Shown: in pieces, positions 18,075 through 26,960 of the stretch
Position numbering within the stretch: position 1 is the first letter of the stretch
Layout of the letters: the number at the start of each line of letters is the position of its first letter
DNA from: Brucella pseudintermedia
Lineage (GTDB): Bacteria > Pseudomonadota > Alphaproteobacteria > Rhizobiales > Rhizobiaceae
Reading direction: 5' to 3' (one strand)
Assembly: GCF_042697365.1 (NCBI RefSeq)
Contig: NZ_CP137605.1
DNA: 64,000 bases
Position numbers and translations under genes: made by a program
Notes under the pieces: generated by a model
Seen by the model: only the letters and a program-made list of their open reading frames with translations
Database searches by the model: none
What the model was told of the DNA's origin: nothing

Positions 18075-19088
18075 ATGAGCAAGATGACCATGATCGAGGC
18101 GATCCAGAACGCCCACGACATCGCCATGGAGCGCGACAAAAACGTCGTCGTGTTCGGCGAGGATGTGGGCTATTTCGGCGGCGTTTTCCGCTGTACGGCC
18201 GGCCTCCAGAAGAAATACGGCAAGGAGCGCTGCTTCGATGCGCCGATCAGCGAGCTTGGCATTGTCGGCACTGCCATCGGCATGGCGGCTTACGGCCTTC
18301 GCCCCTGCATTGAAGTGCAGTTCGCGGACTATGTCTATCCGGCCTATGACCAGATCGTCTCGGAAGCGGCACGCCTGCGCTATCGCTCTGCGGGCGAGTT
18401 CACCTGTCCTATCGTCGTCCGCATGCCTTCCGGCGGCGGCATCTATGGCGGACAGACGCACAGTCAAAGCCCGGAGGCTCTGTTCACCCACGTATCGGGG
18501 CTGAAAACCGTCATGCCGTCCACGCCAGCCGACGCAAAGGGGCTTTTGCTCGCGGCCATCGAAGACCCGGACCCGGTCATCATGTTCGAGCCGAAGCGCC
18601 TTTATAACGGACCGTTCGACGGGCATCATGACCGCCCGGTAACATCGTGGAAAAAGCATGATCTCGGCGATGTGCCGGAAGGCTATTACACCGTGCCGCT
18701 CGGCAAGGCCGCTATCCGCCGCGAAGGCAGCGATGTGACGGTGCTCGCCTATGGCACGATGGTTCATGTGGCGCTTGCGGCCGCGGAGGAAACCGGCGTC
18801 GATGCTGAGGTGATTGATCTTCGCACATTGCTTCCGCTCGATACGGAAACCATCATGGCCTCGGTGAAAAAGACCGGGCGCTGCGTGATCGTGCACGAGG
18901 CGACGCTGACCTGCGGCTATGGCGCGGAACTTGCCGCTCTCGTGCAGCGCGATTGCTTCTATCATCTGGAGGCGCCAATCATCCGCGTCACCGGATGGGA
19001 CACGCCTTACCCCCATGCGCAGGAATGGGCCTATTTCCCGGGTCCGGACCGGGTGGGTCGCGCGCTTACGTCCATTATGGCAGCCTGA
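18075..19088 (+). CDS. bkdA2: Branched-chain 2-oxoacid dehydrogenase E1 beta
   Basis: This 337-residue E1 beta subunit forms the alpha2-beta2 decarboxylase with BkdA1. The segment FGEDVGYFGGVFRCT and the following FDAPISELGIVGTAIGMA match the family, as does the C-terminal transketolase-like domain ending with a WDTPYPHAQEW motif. It lies between bkdA1 and bkdB with short gaps, in the canonical A1-A2-B-lpdV order. Confidence 0.94.
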   Translation: MSKMTMIEAIQNAHDIAMERDKNVVVFGEDVGYFGGVFRCTAGLQKKYGKERCFDAPISELGIVGTAIGMAAYGLRPCIEVQFADYVYPAYDQIVSEAARLRYRSAGEFTCPIVVRMPSGGGIYGGQTHSQSPEALFTHVSGLKTVMPSTPADAKGLLLAAIEDPDPVIMFEPKRLYNGPFDGHHDRPVTSWKKHDLGDVPEGYYTVPLGKAAIRREGSDVTVLAYGTMVHVALAAAEETGVDAEVIDLRTLLPLDTETIMASVKKTGRCVIVHEATLTCGYGAELAALVQRDCFYHLEAPIIRVTGWDTPYPHAQEWAYFPGPDRVGRALTSIMAA

Positions 19089-19100
19089 GGGGAGGGAAAC

Positions 19101-20405
19101 ATGGCACATTTTACAATCAAGCTCCCCGATGTTGGTGAAGGCGTTGCCGAGGCCGAACTTGTCGAATGGCATGTGAAGGTGGGCGACATTGTGCGCGAGG
19201 ACGATCTTCTCGCAGCCGTCATGACCGACAAGGCGACGGTGGAAATTCCGTCGTCGCGCGGCGGCAAGGTCATCGCCATCAATGGCGAAGTGGGCGAGAA
19301 GATCGCGGTCGGGTCCGAACTGGTCCGGCTCGAGATTGAGGGTGGCTCCCCGGAGGAAAAGGCTGAAGAAAAACCGGCTCCGGCGGCAGCGGAAGCAGCG
19401 AAGCCGCAACCCGTGCCCGCGCCTGAAACCCCGGTTCTATTGCAGACACCGGTTCCTCCGAAAGCAGCGGCACCGAAGCGCGAAGCCGCAAGCCGCGCTT
19501 TCGCAGGTGCGGGTCCGGTTCGGCAGGAAGGCGAAAAGCCGCTTGCGACGCCTTCTGTCCGGCTGCGCGCCCGCGATGCGGGCGTCGATCTGCGCCGCGT
19601 TCGTGGCACCGGACCGGCAGGACGTATCACGCACGACGATCTCGACCTTTATTTCCAGCAGGAAACCGGCGCGGCTCCCGCTCTCTCCGGCTACGCGACC
19701 GACACTTCGGTGAATGAGATCAAGGTCATCGGCCTTCGCCGCAAGATTGCCGAACGCATGGCCGAAGCCAAGCGCCATATTCCGCATATCACCATCGTTG
19801 AAGAAGTCGATGTCACGCAATTGGAGGAACTGCGCAGCCACCTCAATAATGAGAAGAAGGAAGGCCGTCCGCGCCTGACGCTTCTGCCCTTCATCATTCG
19901 CGCAATCGTGAAAGCGGTAAAAGAACAGCCGGGACTTAACGCACATTTCGATGACGAAGCGGACATCATCCGCCAGTTCGGCGGCGTGCATGTCGGCATC
20001 GCCACGCAGACGCCAAACGGCCTGATCGTGCCAGTGGTGCGCCATGCGGAAAGCATGAGCGTGTTTGCTGCGGCCTCCGAATTGTCGCGCGTTACCGATG
20101 CGGCGCGCAACGGCACGGCCAAGCGGGAGGAACTGACCGGTTCCACCATCACCATCACATCGCTCGGGCCCCTCGGCGCAATCGCCACGACGCCCATCAT
20201 CAATCGCCCGGAAGTCGCGATTGTCGGCATCAACAAGATGGCCGTGCGCCCCATGTGGGACGGGGCGCAGTTCGTGCCGCGCAAGATGATGAACCTGTCG
20301 TGCAGTTTCGATCATCGCGTGATCGACGGCTGGGATGCGGCGGTTTTCGTGCAGAAGCTGAAAAGCCTTCTGGAAGCGCCTGCGATGATTTTTGTAGAAG
20401 GCTGA
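19101..20405 (+). CDS. bkdB: Branched-chain 2-oxoacid dehydrogenase E2 (dihydrolipoyl acyltransferase)
   Basis: This 434-residue core subunit has one lipoyl domain at about 1-80 with the lipoylated Lys44 in VMTDKATVEIP, an Ala/Pro/Glu-rich linker (about 85-145), an E3-binding domain (about 148-183: TPSVRLRARDAGVDLRRVRG) and the acyltransferase domain (about 205-434). The active-site HRVIDG with the catalytic histidine near 404 is present. It accepts the acyl group from E1 and passes it to CoA. It starts 12 bases after bkdA2 with GGGAGGG upstream. Confidence 0.94.
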   Translation: MAHFTIKLPDVGEGVAEAELVEWHVKVGDIVREDDLLAAVMTDKATVEIPSSRGGKVIAINGEVGEKIAVGSELVRLEIEGGSPEEKAEEKPAPAAAEAAKPQPVPAPETPVLLQTPVPPKAAAPKREAASRAFAGAGPVRQEGEKPLATPSVRLRARDAGVDLRRVRGTGPAGRITHDDLDLYFQQETGAAPALSGYATDTSVNEIKVIGLRRKIAERMAEAKRHIPHITIVEEVDVTQLEELRSHLNNEKKEGRPRLTLLPFIIRAIVKAVKEQPGLNAHFDDEADIIRQFGGVHVGIATQTPNGLIVPVVRHAESMSVFAAASELSRVTDAARNGTAKREELTGSTITITSLGPLGAIATTPIINRPEVAIVGINKMAVRPMWDGAQFVPRKMMNLSCSFDHRVIDGWDAAVFVQKLKSLLEAPAMIFVEG

Positions 20406-20409
20406 TCGA

Positions 20410-21804
20410 ATGAGTGAGATTTCCTGCAAACTCCTGATTATCGGCGGCGGCCCCGGCGGTTATGTCTGCGGCATCCGGGCAGGCCAGCTTGGGATCGACA
20501 CGGTGCTGGTGGAAAAGACGCGGCTTGGCGGCACCTGCCTCAATGTCGGCTGCATCCCGTCGAAGGCGCTTATCCACGCAGCCGACGAGTTCCATCGGCT
20601 TTCCGTCTTTGCATCCAAGGGCGCGCTCGGCATCACGGCTGAAAACCCGGCAATCGATTTCGCCAAAACGCTTGAATGGAAAGACGGCATCGTCAACCGT
20701 CTCAACAGCGGCGTGGCTGGTCTCCTGAAACGGTCGCGTGTGCGCATGTTCCATGGACAGGCACGTTTTCTCGATGGGAAGACCGTTCTCGTTGAAACCG
20801 ATACGGGCCGCCAGACCATCCACGCCGAAAACATCGTGATCGCTACGGGTTCCGTTCCGGTGGAAATTCAGGCGCTGCCCTTCGGCGGGAAGGTCATTTC
20901 ATCCACCGAAGCGCTGTCGCTGGAAAAGATACCGGAAAAGCTCGCCATCGTTGGCGGCGGCTATATCGGGCTTGAGATCGGCACGGCCCTTGCCAAGCTT
21001 GGCGCGAAGGTGACTGTGGTTGAGGCGACCGACCGCATCCTGCCGCAATATGATGCGGAACTGACGCGTCCGGTCATGGCACGCCTGAAGGCGCTCGGCG
21101 TCGAAGTTCTGACCGGCACTTCCGCCAAGGGACTTTCAAAGGGTGAGACCGGGCTTGAAGTCCTGACTGTCGACGGAACTATGAAAACCATCGAGGCTGA
21201 CAAGATCCTCGTCACCGTGGGCCGCAAGCCGCAGACCGATGGCTGGGGCTTGAGCGAAATCCGGCTGGATATGGACGGGCGTTTCATTCGGATTGACGAG
21301 CGTTGCCGCACTTCGATGCGGGGCGTCTACGCCATCGGCGACGTGACCGGCGAGCCGATGCTTGCGCATCGTGCGATGGCACAGGGCGAAATGGTGGCGG
21401 AGATCATTGCCGGCGGAAATCAGGTCTGGGACAAGCGTTGCATTCCTGCCGTCTGCTTCACCGATCCGGAGATCGTCACTGTCGGCCTGTCACCGGACGA
21501 AGCCCGCAAGGCCGGTCATGAAATTCAGGTCGGCGTCTTCCCGTTTCAGGCCAATGGCCGGGCCATGACCATCGAGCGCGAAGACGGCATGATCCGTGTC
21601 GTTGCGCGTGCCGATAACCACCTTATCCTTGGCATTCAGGCGGTCGGCGTCGGCATATCCGAGCTTTCATCCTCCTTCGCGCAGGCCGTGGAGATGGGCG
21701 CAAGACTGGAAGATATCACCGCTACGATCCACGCGCATCCGACATTGAGCGAAGGCTTTGCCGAAGCCAGCATGAAGGCGCTCGGCCACGCCCTCCATAT
21801 CTGA
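20410..21804 (+). CDS. lpdV: Dihydrolipoyl dehydrogenase (E3) of the branched-chain complex
   Basis: This 464-residue flavoprotein reoxidises the lipoyl arm with NAD+. The FAD motif IIGGGPGG is at about 10-17, the redox pair at Cys43 and Cys48 (GGTCLNVGCIPSK), the NAD motif GGGYIGLEIG near 182, and the C-terminal HAHPTLSEGFAEA holds the active-site histidine and glutamate. It is the last bkd gene. It ends only 2 bases from the end of the converging SURF1 gene, and no hairpin terminator is visible between them. Confidence 0.94.
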   Translation: MSEISCKLLIIGGGPGGYVCGIRAGQLGIDTVLVEKTRLGGTCLNVGCIPSKALIHAADEFHRLSVFASKGALGITAENPAIDFAKTLEWKDGIVNRLNSGVAGLLKRSRVRMFHGQARFLDGKTVLVETDTGRQTIHAENIVIATGSVPVEIQALPFGGKVISSTEALSLEKIPEKLAIVGGGYIGLEIGTALAKLGAKVTVVEATDRILPQYDAELTRPVMARLKALGVEVLTGTSAKGLSKGETGLEVLTVDGTMKTIEADKILVTVGRKPQTDGWGLSEIRLDMDGRFIRIDERCRTSMRGVYAIGDVTGEPMLAHRAMAQGEMVAEIIAGGNQVWDKRCIPAVCFTDPEIVTVGLSPDEARKAGHEIQVGVFPFQANGRAMTIEREDGMIRVVARADNHLILGIQAVGVGISELSSSFAQAVEMGARLEDITATIHAHPTLSEGFAEASMKALGHALHI

Positions 21805-21806
21805 CT

Positions 21807-22559
21807 TTACGATTTGCGCTCGTGCCGCCAGAAAAAAATGGCGGCACCGGCAACCATGGCAGCAAGCGCGAACCATGTGACTGCATAGGAAAGATGGCTG
21901 TTGCGGAATTTCACGACCGTCAGCCCTCCGATGGGCAGCGTCCCAGTGCCGGATTTTGCATCGGCATCGATGAAATAGGGCGCAACCTGCCCCAGATCGA
22001 GCTTCTGTGCAAAGGCCGCCACATCGCGTGAGTTCCAGTCATTGCGCGCCGGATCGTTGGGGCGCAGGAAAAACCCGCCCGGTTCCGGCATGCGCAACAG
22101 TCCGGTTACGGTCGTTTCTCCGGCGATCTGCGTTTCGCGGCGCGAAGACGGATCGCGCCTGTCGCTCGGAACAAAGCCGCGATTGATGAAGGTCAGCGCA
22201 CCGTCGGATGAGCGCATCGGCGTCAGAACCCAATAGCCCGCGCCGCGTTCGGTCAGCGCGTGGACCAGAACTTCCTTGTCGTTCAGATAGGTGCCGGTCA
22301 GCGTGACGTGACGGTATTCATCATCCTTCTGGTTGACATTGACCCAATCGTCCCGCCCCGGTGCGGCGACCGGCTCGGCATGAACCCGCGCATCGACCCT
22401 TGCGATAAGATCGAGCTTCCATTGCAGGCGCTCCACCTGCCAGATGCCAAGACCCATGAAGATGAGGAAGAACACCGCCCCCGGCACCGAAATCAGGCCG
22501 AGGAAGAAACGCGAGGTAGTCTTCTGGACCGCTTGTTCATTTTTGGGTGAGGGCATCAT
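21807..22559 (-). CDS. SURF1 family protein
   Basis: This 250-residue inner-membrane protein has two helices, one near the N-terminus (about 20-38) and one near the C-terminus (about 222-244), around a periplasmic domain. The family pattern GLGIWQVERLQWK follows the first helix and SYAVTWFALA begins the last. SURF1 proteins help insert heme a into cytochrome oxidase. No oxidase, heme O synthase or CtaG gene is adjacent, so it is an orphan here. Two adjacent ATG codons could serve as start. Confidence 0.88.
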   Translation of the reverse strand: MMPSPKNEQAVQKTTSRFFLGLISVPGAVFFLIFMGLGIWQVERLQWKLDLIARVDARVHAEPVAAPGRDDWVNVNQKDDEYRHVTLTGTYLNDKEVLVHALTERGAGYWVLTPMRSSDGALTFINRGFVPSDRRDPSSRRETQIAGETTVTGLLRMPEPGGFFLRPNDPARNDWNSRDVAAFAQKLDLGQVAPYFIDADAKSGTGTLPIGGLTVVKFRNSHLSYAVTWFALAAMVAGAAIFFWRHERKS

Positions 22560-22741
22560 CCTGTCCTTCGATCACGGCAGCCAACAGAGCCTGATAGAGA
22601 AAGTGGCCTTCTATAGCAAAAATGCAATGGCGAGAAAGGGCGGAACCACAAAAGAACGTGATCGCTGAACTTGTCATCTGCAAGCCGGATTTCCCATAGT
22701 GGCGGAAAGAGAATCGAACCATGTCTGAAAAGTAGCTGAAG

Positions 22742-23971
22742 ATGACGGATTGCATCGTTGTGGGTGCCGGTATGGTGGGTGTCGGAGCGGCACTCGCCTT
22801 GCAGGAAAGAGGCTGGTCCGTACTTCTCGTCGACCGGAAGCGTCCGGGAACGGAAACGAGCTATGGCAATGCCGGAATTATCCAGACCGAGGCCGTCAGC
22901 CCCTATGCCTTGCCACGCGCTCCCTTGGAACTGCTGAAGGCTGCATTGGGCGCCAATAATCAGGTCGCATGGCGGCTTCGCGACATGCCCGGCCAGATCG
23001 GCCCGTTGTGGCGCTACTGGCATAATTCGGAAGCCGGACGTCACCGCACGGCATCGCAGTTCTATGCACGCATGATTCGGCGCGCCACCGACGATCATGC
23101 GCCCCTGATTGAAGCGTCAGGCGCGGAGAACCTTATCAGGCGGACCGGATTGCGCGAACTGCATCGTTCTGCCCGATCGTTCGAGCTCTCTGCGCGTGAC
23201 GCGGAACTGAAAATGCGGGAATTCGGCGTTGCCAGCGTCATTGAGGACAGCAAGGCGATCAGCGCCGCCGAACCGGGCTTGAAGACCGGACTGGCTGGAG
23301 CCATTCACTGGGCCGACCCTTGGTCTTGCGCCGATCCCGGCGCGCTTGTCCAAGCCTATGCCGACCTGTTCGTCAGGCGCGGTGGCATTTTCGTTCACGG
23401 CGATGCGCACAGCCTGCGGCAGGACGGTTCCGGCTGGCAGGTCGATACGGCAGATGGTACGCATACTGCACGCCACGTCGTGCTTGCCCTCGGTCCGTGG
23501 AGCCCGGAAATCCTTCGCACTTTCGGCTATAAAATCCCTCTGGTTATCAAGCGCGGATATCATCAGCGTTTTTCCGGCACGGGACCGAAGGTGCCTGTTC
23601 TCGATGTGAGCAATTCGACCGTCGCAACACCGATGCGTGCGGGTTTGCGCATCCTGACCGGGGCTGAGCTGACACCGTTGGGCAGCGTGGCGCGGCATGA
23701 GCAATTGAACAGGTCTATCAAGGCCATAAGCGAGCTTTTCGACATCGGCGCGCCTGTAGAACAGACGCCATGGTTCGGCAGCCGACCCTGCATGCCGCGA
23801 ATGCTGCCAGTCGTTGGGGAAGCACCGCGACACAAGGGCTTATGGCTGAATTTCGGGCATGGACATCAGGGTTTCACGCTTGGACCGACGACCGGACGCA
23901 TTCTGGCGGAACGTATGACCGGTGAAGCAAAGGACGCCGAACTCTACAGTGCGCTCGATCTTCCTCGCTGA
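22742..23971 (+). CDS. FAD-dependent oxidoreductase, D-amino-acid dehydrogenase (DadA) like
   Basis: This 409-residue DAO-family flavoprotein has the dinucleotide motif VVGAGMVGVGAALALQERG at about 6-24, GNAGII after the second strand, and a C-terminal GHGHQGFTLGPTTGRILAE that contacts FAD. The closest general class is DadA, which deaminates D-amino acids and feeds electrons to the respiratory chain; hydroxyproline and sarcosine-type oxidases are related. It stands alone between divergent SURF1 and a hairpin. A D-amino-acid role would fit the operon at 32188-36953, but they are 8 kb apart. Confidence 0.8.
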   Translation: MTDCIVVGAGMVGVGAALALQERGWSVLLVDRKRPGTETSYGNAGIIQTEAVSPYALPRAPLELLKAALGANNQVAWRLRDMPGQIGPLWRYWHNSEAGRHRTASQFYARMIRRATDDHAPLIEASGAENLIRRTGLRELHRSARSFELSARDAELKMREFGVASVIEDSKAISAAEPGLKTGLAGAIHWADPWSCADPGALVQAYADLFVRRGGIFVHGDAHSLRQDGSGWQVDTADGTHTARHVVLALGPWSPEILRTFGYKIPLVIKRGYHQRFSGTGPKVPVLDVSNSTVATPMRAGLRILTGAELTPLGSVARHEQLNRSIKAISELFDIGAPVEQTPWFGSRPCMPRMLPVVGEAPRHKGLWLNFGHGHQGFTLGPTTGRILAERMTGEAKDAELYSALDLPR

Positions 23972-23992
23972 GTATCCTCGCGTTTAAAATTA

Positions 23993-24029
23993 CAGCGCCT
24001 GCCGCATTCGAGGCGAATGCGTGGCGCTG
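23993..24029. terminator. Long stem-loop between convergent genes
   Basis: CAGCGCC (23993-23999) with GGCGCTG (24023-24029), and inside CGCATTCG (24003-24010) with CGAATGCG (24014-24021), separated by a 3/1-base internal loop. On the minus strand it is followed by TAATTTTAAA. It probably ends transcription from both sides. Confidence 0.65.
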
Positions 24030-24056
24030 GAAGAAACTCGATTTATCGTTTCGTGA

Positions 24057-24242
24057 TCAGGCAAGTTTATGGATTTTGCGTCTGCGGTGCGAATAGCCGC
24101 CCTTCGACAGGCGCAATACGTTGCAAACCTGTGTCTTGTCGTCAGAAGGCTTTGGCATCTGTTCGTGAATGCGCCGCAAAATCTGCTGCGTAACTGTGCG
24201 TTCCTTATCGCTCGCTGCAGGACCGATAATAATGCTCTTCAT
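24057..24242 (-). CDS. Small basic hypothetical protein
   Basis: This 61-residue ORF of unknown function is hydrophilic, with a basic tail (GGYSHRRRKIHKLA) and no membrane helix or recognised domain. Support for it being real is positional: AGGGAG (24251-24256) eight bases before the ATG, a promoter-like TTGTCA-N16-TAATAC upstream, and a hairpin after the stop. It lies on the same strand as ftsK but beyond that gene's terminator, so it is its own unit. An opposite-strand ORF (24069-24335) has no ribosome site that I can see. Confidence 0.45.
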   Translation of the reverse strand: MKSIIIGPAASDKERTVTQQILRRIHEQMPKPSDDKTQVCNVLRLSKGGYSHRRRKIHKLA

Positions 24243-24324
24243 CGATCATTCTCCCTATATTCTGGGCGCGAGACAGCTTCCGAGACTGCCTCGACCGACT
24301 ATCAAGAATGTACGAATGAACTAA

Positions 24325-24352
24325 GTATTAACTAAATTTTACATCTTGACAA
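24325..24352 (-). promoter_or_regulatory. Candidate promoter of the small ORF with an 11-bp direct repeat
   Basis: On the minus strand TTGTCA (24352-24347) and TAATAC (24330-24325) are 16 bases apart. On the plus strand AACTAAGTATT and AACTAAATTTT are tandem 11-base units overlapping the -10 region, a possible operator. The predicted start lies about 75 bases before the ORF. Confidence 0.4.
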
Positions 24353-24390
24353 GCGCATCGATGCAACAGTCCGCAACCCCTTGCAAAGCA

Positions 24391-24425
24391 TGAAGAAAAG
24401 CCGAATCGCGTGTGCGATCCGGCTT
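24391..24425 (-). terminator. Rho-independent terminator of ftsK
   Basis: AAGCCGAATCGC (24398-24409) pairs with GCGATCCGGCTT (24414-24425) around a 4-base loop with one mismatch. On the minus strand the stem is followed by TTTTCTTC. It begins 22 bases after the ftsK stop. Confidence 0.85.
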
Positions 24426-24446
24426 CATTTTCGGCAACCCCAATGG

Positions 24447-26960
24447 TCAGTCGCGGTTGCCAGTCAGGATTTCACGTTTTCCCACATGATTGGCGGGACC
24501 GACCAGTCCATCTTTTTCCATCCGTTCGACGAGGGAGGCGGCGCGGTTATAGCCGATACCGAGGCGGCGCTGGATATAGGAGGTGGAGCACTTCTTGTCG
24601 CGCATCACCACTTTGACGGCCTGCTCATAGACATCGTCGCCATCTTCAGAGCCCATGGAGGTTGCGTCGAAAACCGCCGCTTCCTGTGCTGCGTCTTCCT
24701 CTTCCTCGTCTTCCGTGACGGTTGCCAGATAGTCCGGGCGCCCCTGTTCCTTCAGGTGATTGACCACCTTTTCCACTTCCTCGTCGGAAACGAACGGACC
24801 ATGGACACGGACGATGCGTCCACCGCCTGCCATATGCAGCATGTCGCCCTGACCGAGAAGCTGCTCCGCCCCCATTTCTCCAAGGATGGTGCGGCTGTCG
24901 ATCTTCGACGTGACCTGGAAGGAAATACGGGTCGGGAAGTTTGCCTTGATCGTGCCGGTGATGACATCGACCGACGGGCGCTGCGTTGCCATGATGAGGT
25001 GGATACCGGCGGCGCGGGCCATCTGGGCAAGACGCTGGACTGCGCCTTCAATGTCCTTGCCTGCAACCATCATCAGGTCGGCCATCTCGTCGATGATGAC
25101 CACGATGTAAGGCATCGGCGTCAGGTCGAGTTCTTCCTGAATATAGGTAGCCTCGCCCGTTTCCTTGTCGAAACCGGACTGGACCGTGCACATCACGGTT
25201 TCGCCCTTGCCCTTGGCGGAGGCAGCGCGGGCGTTGAAGCCCTCGATATTGCGCACGCCGAGGCGGGCCATCTTGCGATAGCGCTCTTCCATCTCGCGCA
25301 CGGCCCATTTCAGGGCGACAACGGCCTTCTTCGGGTCGGTAACAACCGGCGTCAGCAGATGCGGAATGCCGTCATAAATGGACAGTTCCAGCATCTTCGG
25401 GTCGACCATGATCAGGCGGCATTCTTCCGGCTTGAAGCGGTAGAGCAGCGACAGGATCATCGTGTTGATGGCAACCGACTTGCCCGAACCGGTGGTGCCA
25501 GCCACCAGAAGATGGGGCATCTTTGCCAGTTCCGCGATGATCGGTTCGCCGCCGATCCCTTTGCCGAGGCAAAGCGGCAGGCGGAAGTTGGAAGCCTCGA
25601 ACGTGCGGCTGTCGATCATTTCGCGCAAGTAGACGGTTTCGCGGTTGGCGTTCGGCAGTTCGATACCGATGACATTGCGGCCCGGAACGACTGCAACGCG
25701 AGCCGAAAGCGCCGACATGGAGCGGGCGATATCGTCGGCAAGGCCGATGACGCGTGAGGATTTGACGCCGGGCGCAGGTTCAAACTCATAGAGCGTGACG
25801 ACAGGGCCGGGGCGGACATGAATGATCTCGCCGCGCACGCCGAAATCCTCCAGCACGCTTTCGAGAAGTCCGGCGCTGCGCTCCAGCATTTCCTGCGTGA
25901 TGACATTTCCGTCCTGTTCGGGCGGCATCTGCAACAGGTCCCGCGGCGGGAACTCATAAGCGCCGTGCATGACAGGTGCTTCGGCACGGGGGAGGGGCTG
26001 CGGCTGGTAAAGCGCAATCGAAGGCGCGGCTTTGGCCACAGGCGCGGGCGCTTCAACGGCTGGCTCGGGAACTTCCACTTCCTCGACCACGTGCTCTTCC
26101 GCTTCCGGAACGGTCAGCACGATTTCATCTTCGGTGGCTTCCCCGGCAATTTCAGGCGCAATTTCAGGCGCAATTTCCGGCTCGGTTGCAACAGGCTGGG
26201 GCGCAGGCGCCTCAATCTCTGCCACGGCAACGGGCTGCGGTGCGCTCACTTCGACAGGCGCAGGCACAACGGGCGTTTCCGCAACGGGCTGGACGGGTAC
26301 TGCTGCTACCGGCTCAGGCTGCTTGTTCCACTCGCGAATGCGGAACTGCGCCAGAATGGATTCAACCGTTGGCAAAGGCTTGCGCGGTTCTGCCGGCACA
26401 GCCGAGACAAGAGGCTCGGCAGGGACAAGCGCGGTATCAACGCCGCAGCCTTCCCAGAAAGCGAAGTCGGAAAGATAGGCAAAGGCCGACGGCTGGTCCG
26501 GCTTTGCAGGCTCGGTCACGACAGCGACAACATCCGGGATCGCCTCCGGGGCAGCCTCCACAGGCGGAGTGACGACAGCAACGGGAACTGCGGGCATTGC
26601 AGGCGGAACAGGTGCAACCGGCGAACGAACCATGCCCTGCGAAACGGTTTTCTGGAGTTCGGCAACAGCCATTGGCTGCTCTTCGGCAACTTTCTCAACG
26701 CTGATCGCTGGAGTTGCCGCGGTCGCGTGCGCCTGGCGACGTTCATTAATGTCCGGCAGTTCCTCACCCCGGCGGCGCATAAGCTCGACTTCCGGCGTGC
26801 GGGTAAAGCGAACATTCTCACCGAGCGAAAAGTGGATTTTCCAGGCATCATCGCTGGCAGGATTGTGACTTCCCGTCTGGCCGCGAGGCTGCTTCGGGTC
26901 CTGAGCGTTCTCTGCACGATTTCCTGTCGATGGGGGGAAATTTTCTCTCAAATTACGCAT
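24447..26960 (-). CDS. ftsK: FtsK/SpoIIIE-type DNA translocase lacking membrane segments
   Basis: This is an 837-residue protein. Residues about 80-340 are a low-complexity Ala/Pro/Val/Glu linker, including a short EIAPEIAPEIA repeat. The motor follows: an alpha domain from about 360, Walker A GTTGSGKS near 485, Walker B IVVIIDEMADLMM, and the RecA-like beta domain. A gamma winged helix (about 765-830: YEQAVKVVMRDKKCSTSYIQRRLGIGYNRA) would read KOPS-type DNA signals. The usual N-terminal four-helix membrane domain is absent; the first 80 residues are polar. It may be a soluble second FtsK acting in chromosome-dimer resolution or chromid segregation. Confidence 0.88.
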   Translation of the reverse strand: MRNLRENFPPSTGNRAENAQDPKQPRGQTGSHNPASDDAWKIHFSLGENVRFTRTPEVELMRRRGEELPDINERRQAHATAATPAISVEKVAEEQPMAVAELQKTVSQGMVRSPVAPVPPAMPAVPVAVVTPPVEAAPEAIPDVVAVVTEPAKPDQPSAFAYLSDFAFWEGCGVDTALVPAEPLVSAVPAEPRKPLPTVESILAQFRIREWNKQPEPVAAVPVQPVAETPVVPAPVEVSAPQPVAVAEIEAPAPQPVATEPEIAPEIAPEIAGEATEDEIVLTVPEAEEHVVEEVEVPEPAVEAPAPVAKAAPSIALYQPQPLPRAEAPVMHGAYEFPPRDLLQMPPEQDGNVITQEMLERSAGLLESVLEDFGVRGEIIHVRPGPVVTLYEFEPAPGVKSSRVIGLADDIARSMSALSARVAVVPGRNVIGIELPNANRETVYLREMIDSRTFEASNFRLPLCLGKGIGGEPIIAELAKMPHLLVAGTTGSGKSVAINTMILSLLYRFKPEECRLIMVDPKMLELSIYDGIPHLLTPVVTDPKKAVVALKWAVREMEERYRKMARLGVRNIEGFNARAASAKGKGETVMCTVQSGFDKETGEATYIQEELDLTPMPYIVVIIDEMADLMMVAGKDIEGAVQRLAQMARAAGIHLIMATQRPSVDVITGTIKANFPTRISFQVTSKIDSRTILGEMGAEQLLGQGDMLHMAGGGRIVRVHGPFVSDEEVEKVVNHLKEQGRPDYLATVTEDEEEEDAAQEAAVFDATSMGSEDGDDVYEQAVKVVMRDKKCSTSYIQRRLGIGYNRAASLVERMEKDGLVGPANHVGKREILTGNRD

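Noticed and set aside
17349..19409. 686-codon minus-strand frame opposite bkdA1/bkdA2
   Set aside because: Antisense shadow; the bkd proteins are unmistakable on the plus strand.
24069..24335. 88-codon plus-strand ORF opposite the small basic ORF
   Set aside because: It has no visible ribosome site, while the minus-strand ORF has a ribosome site, a promoter-like sequence and a hairpin after its stop.
24381..25757. 458-codon plus-strand frame opposite the ftsK motor domain
   Set aside because: Its start overlaps the ftsK terminator and its translation has no domain; shadow.
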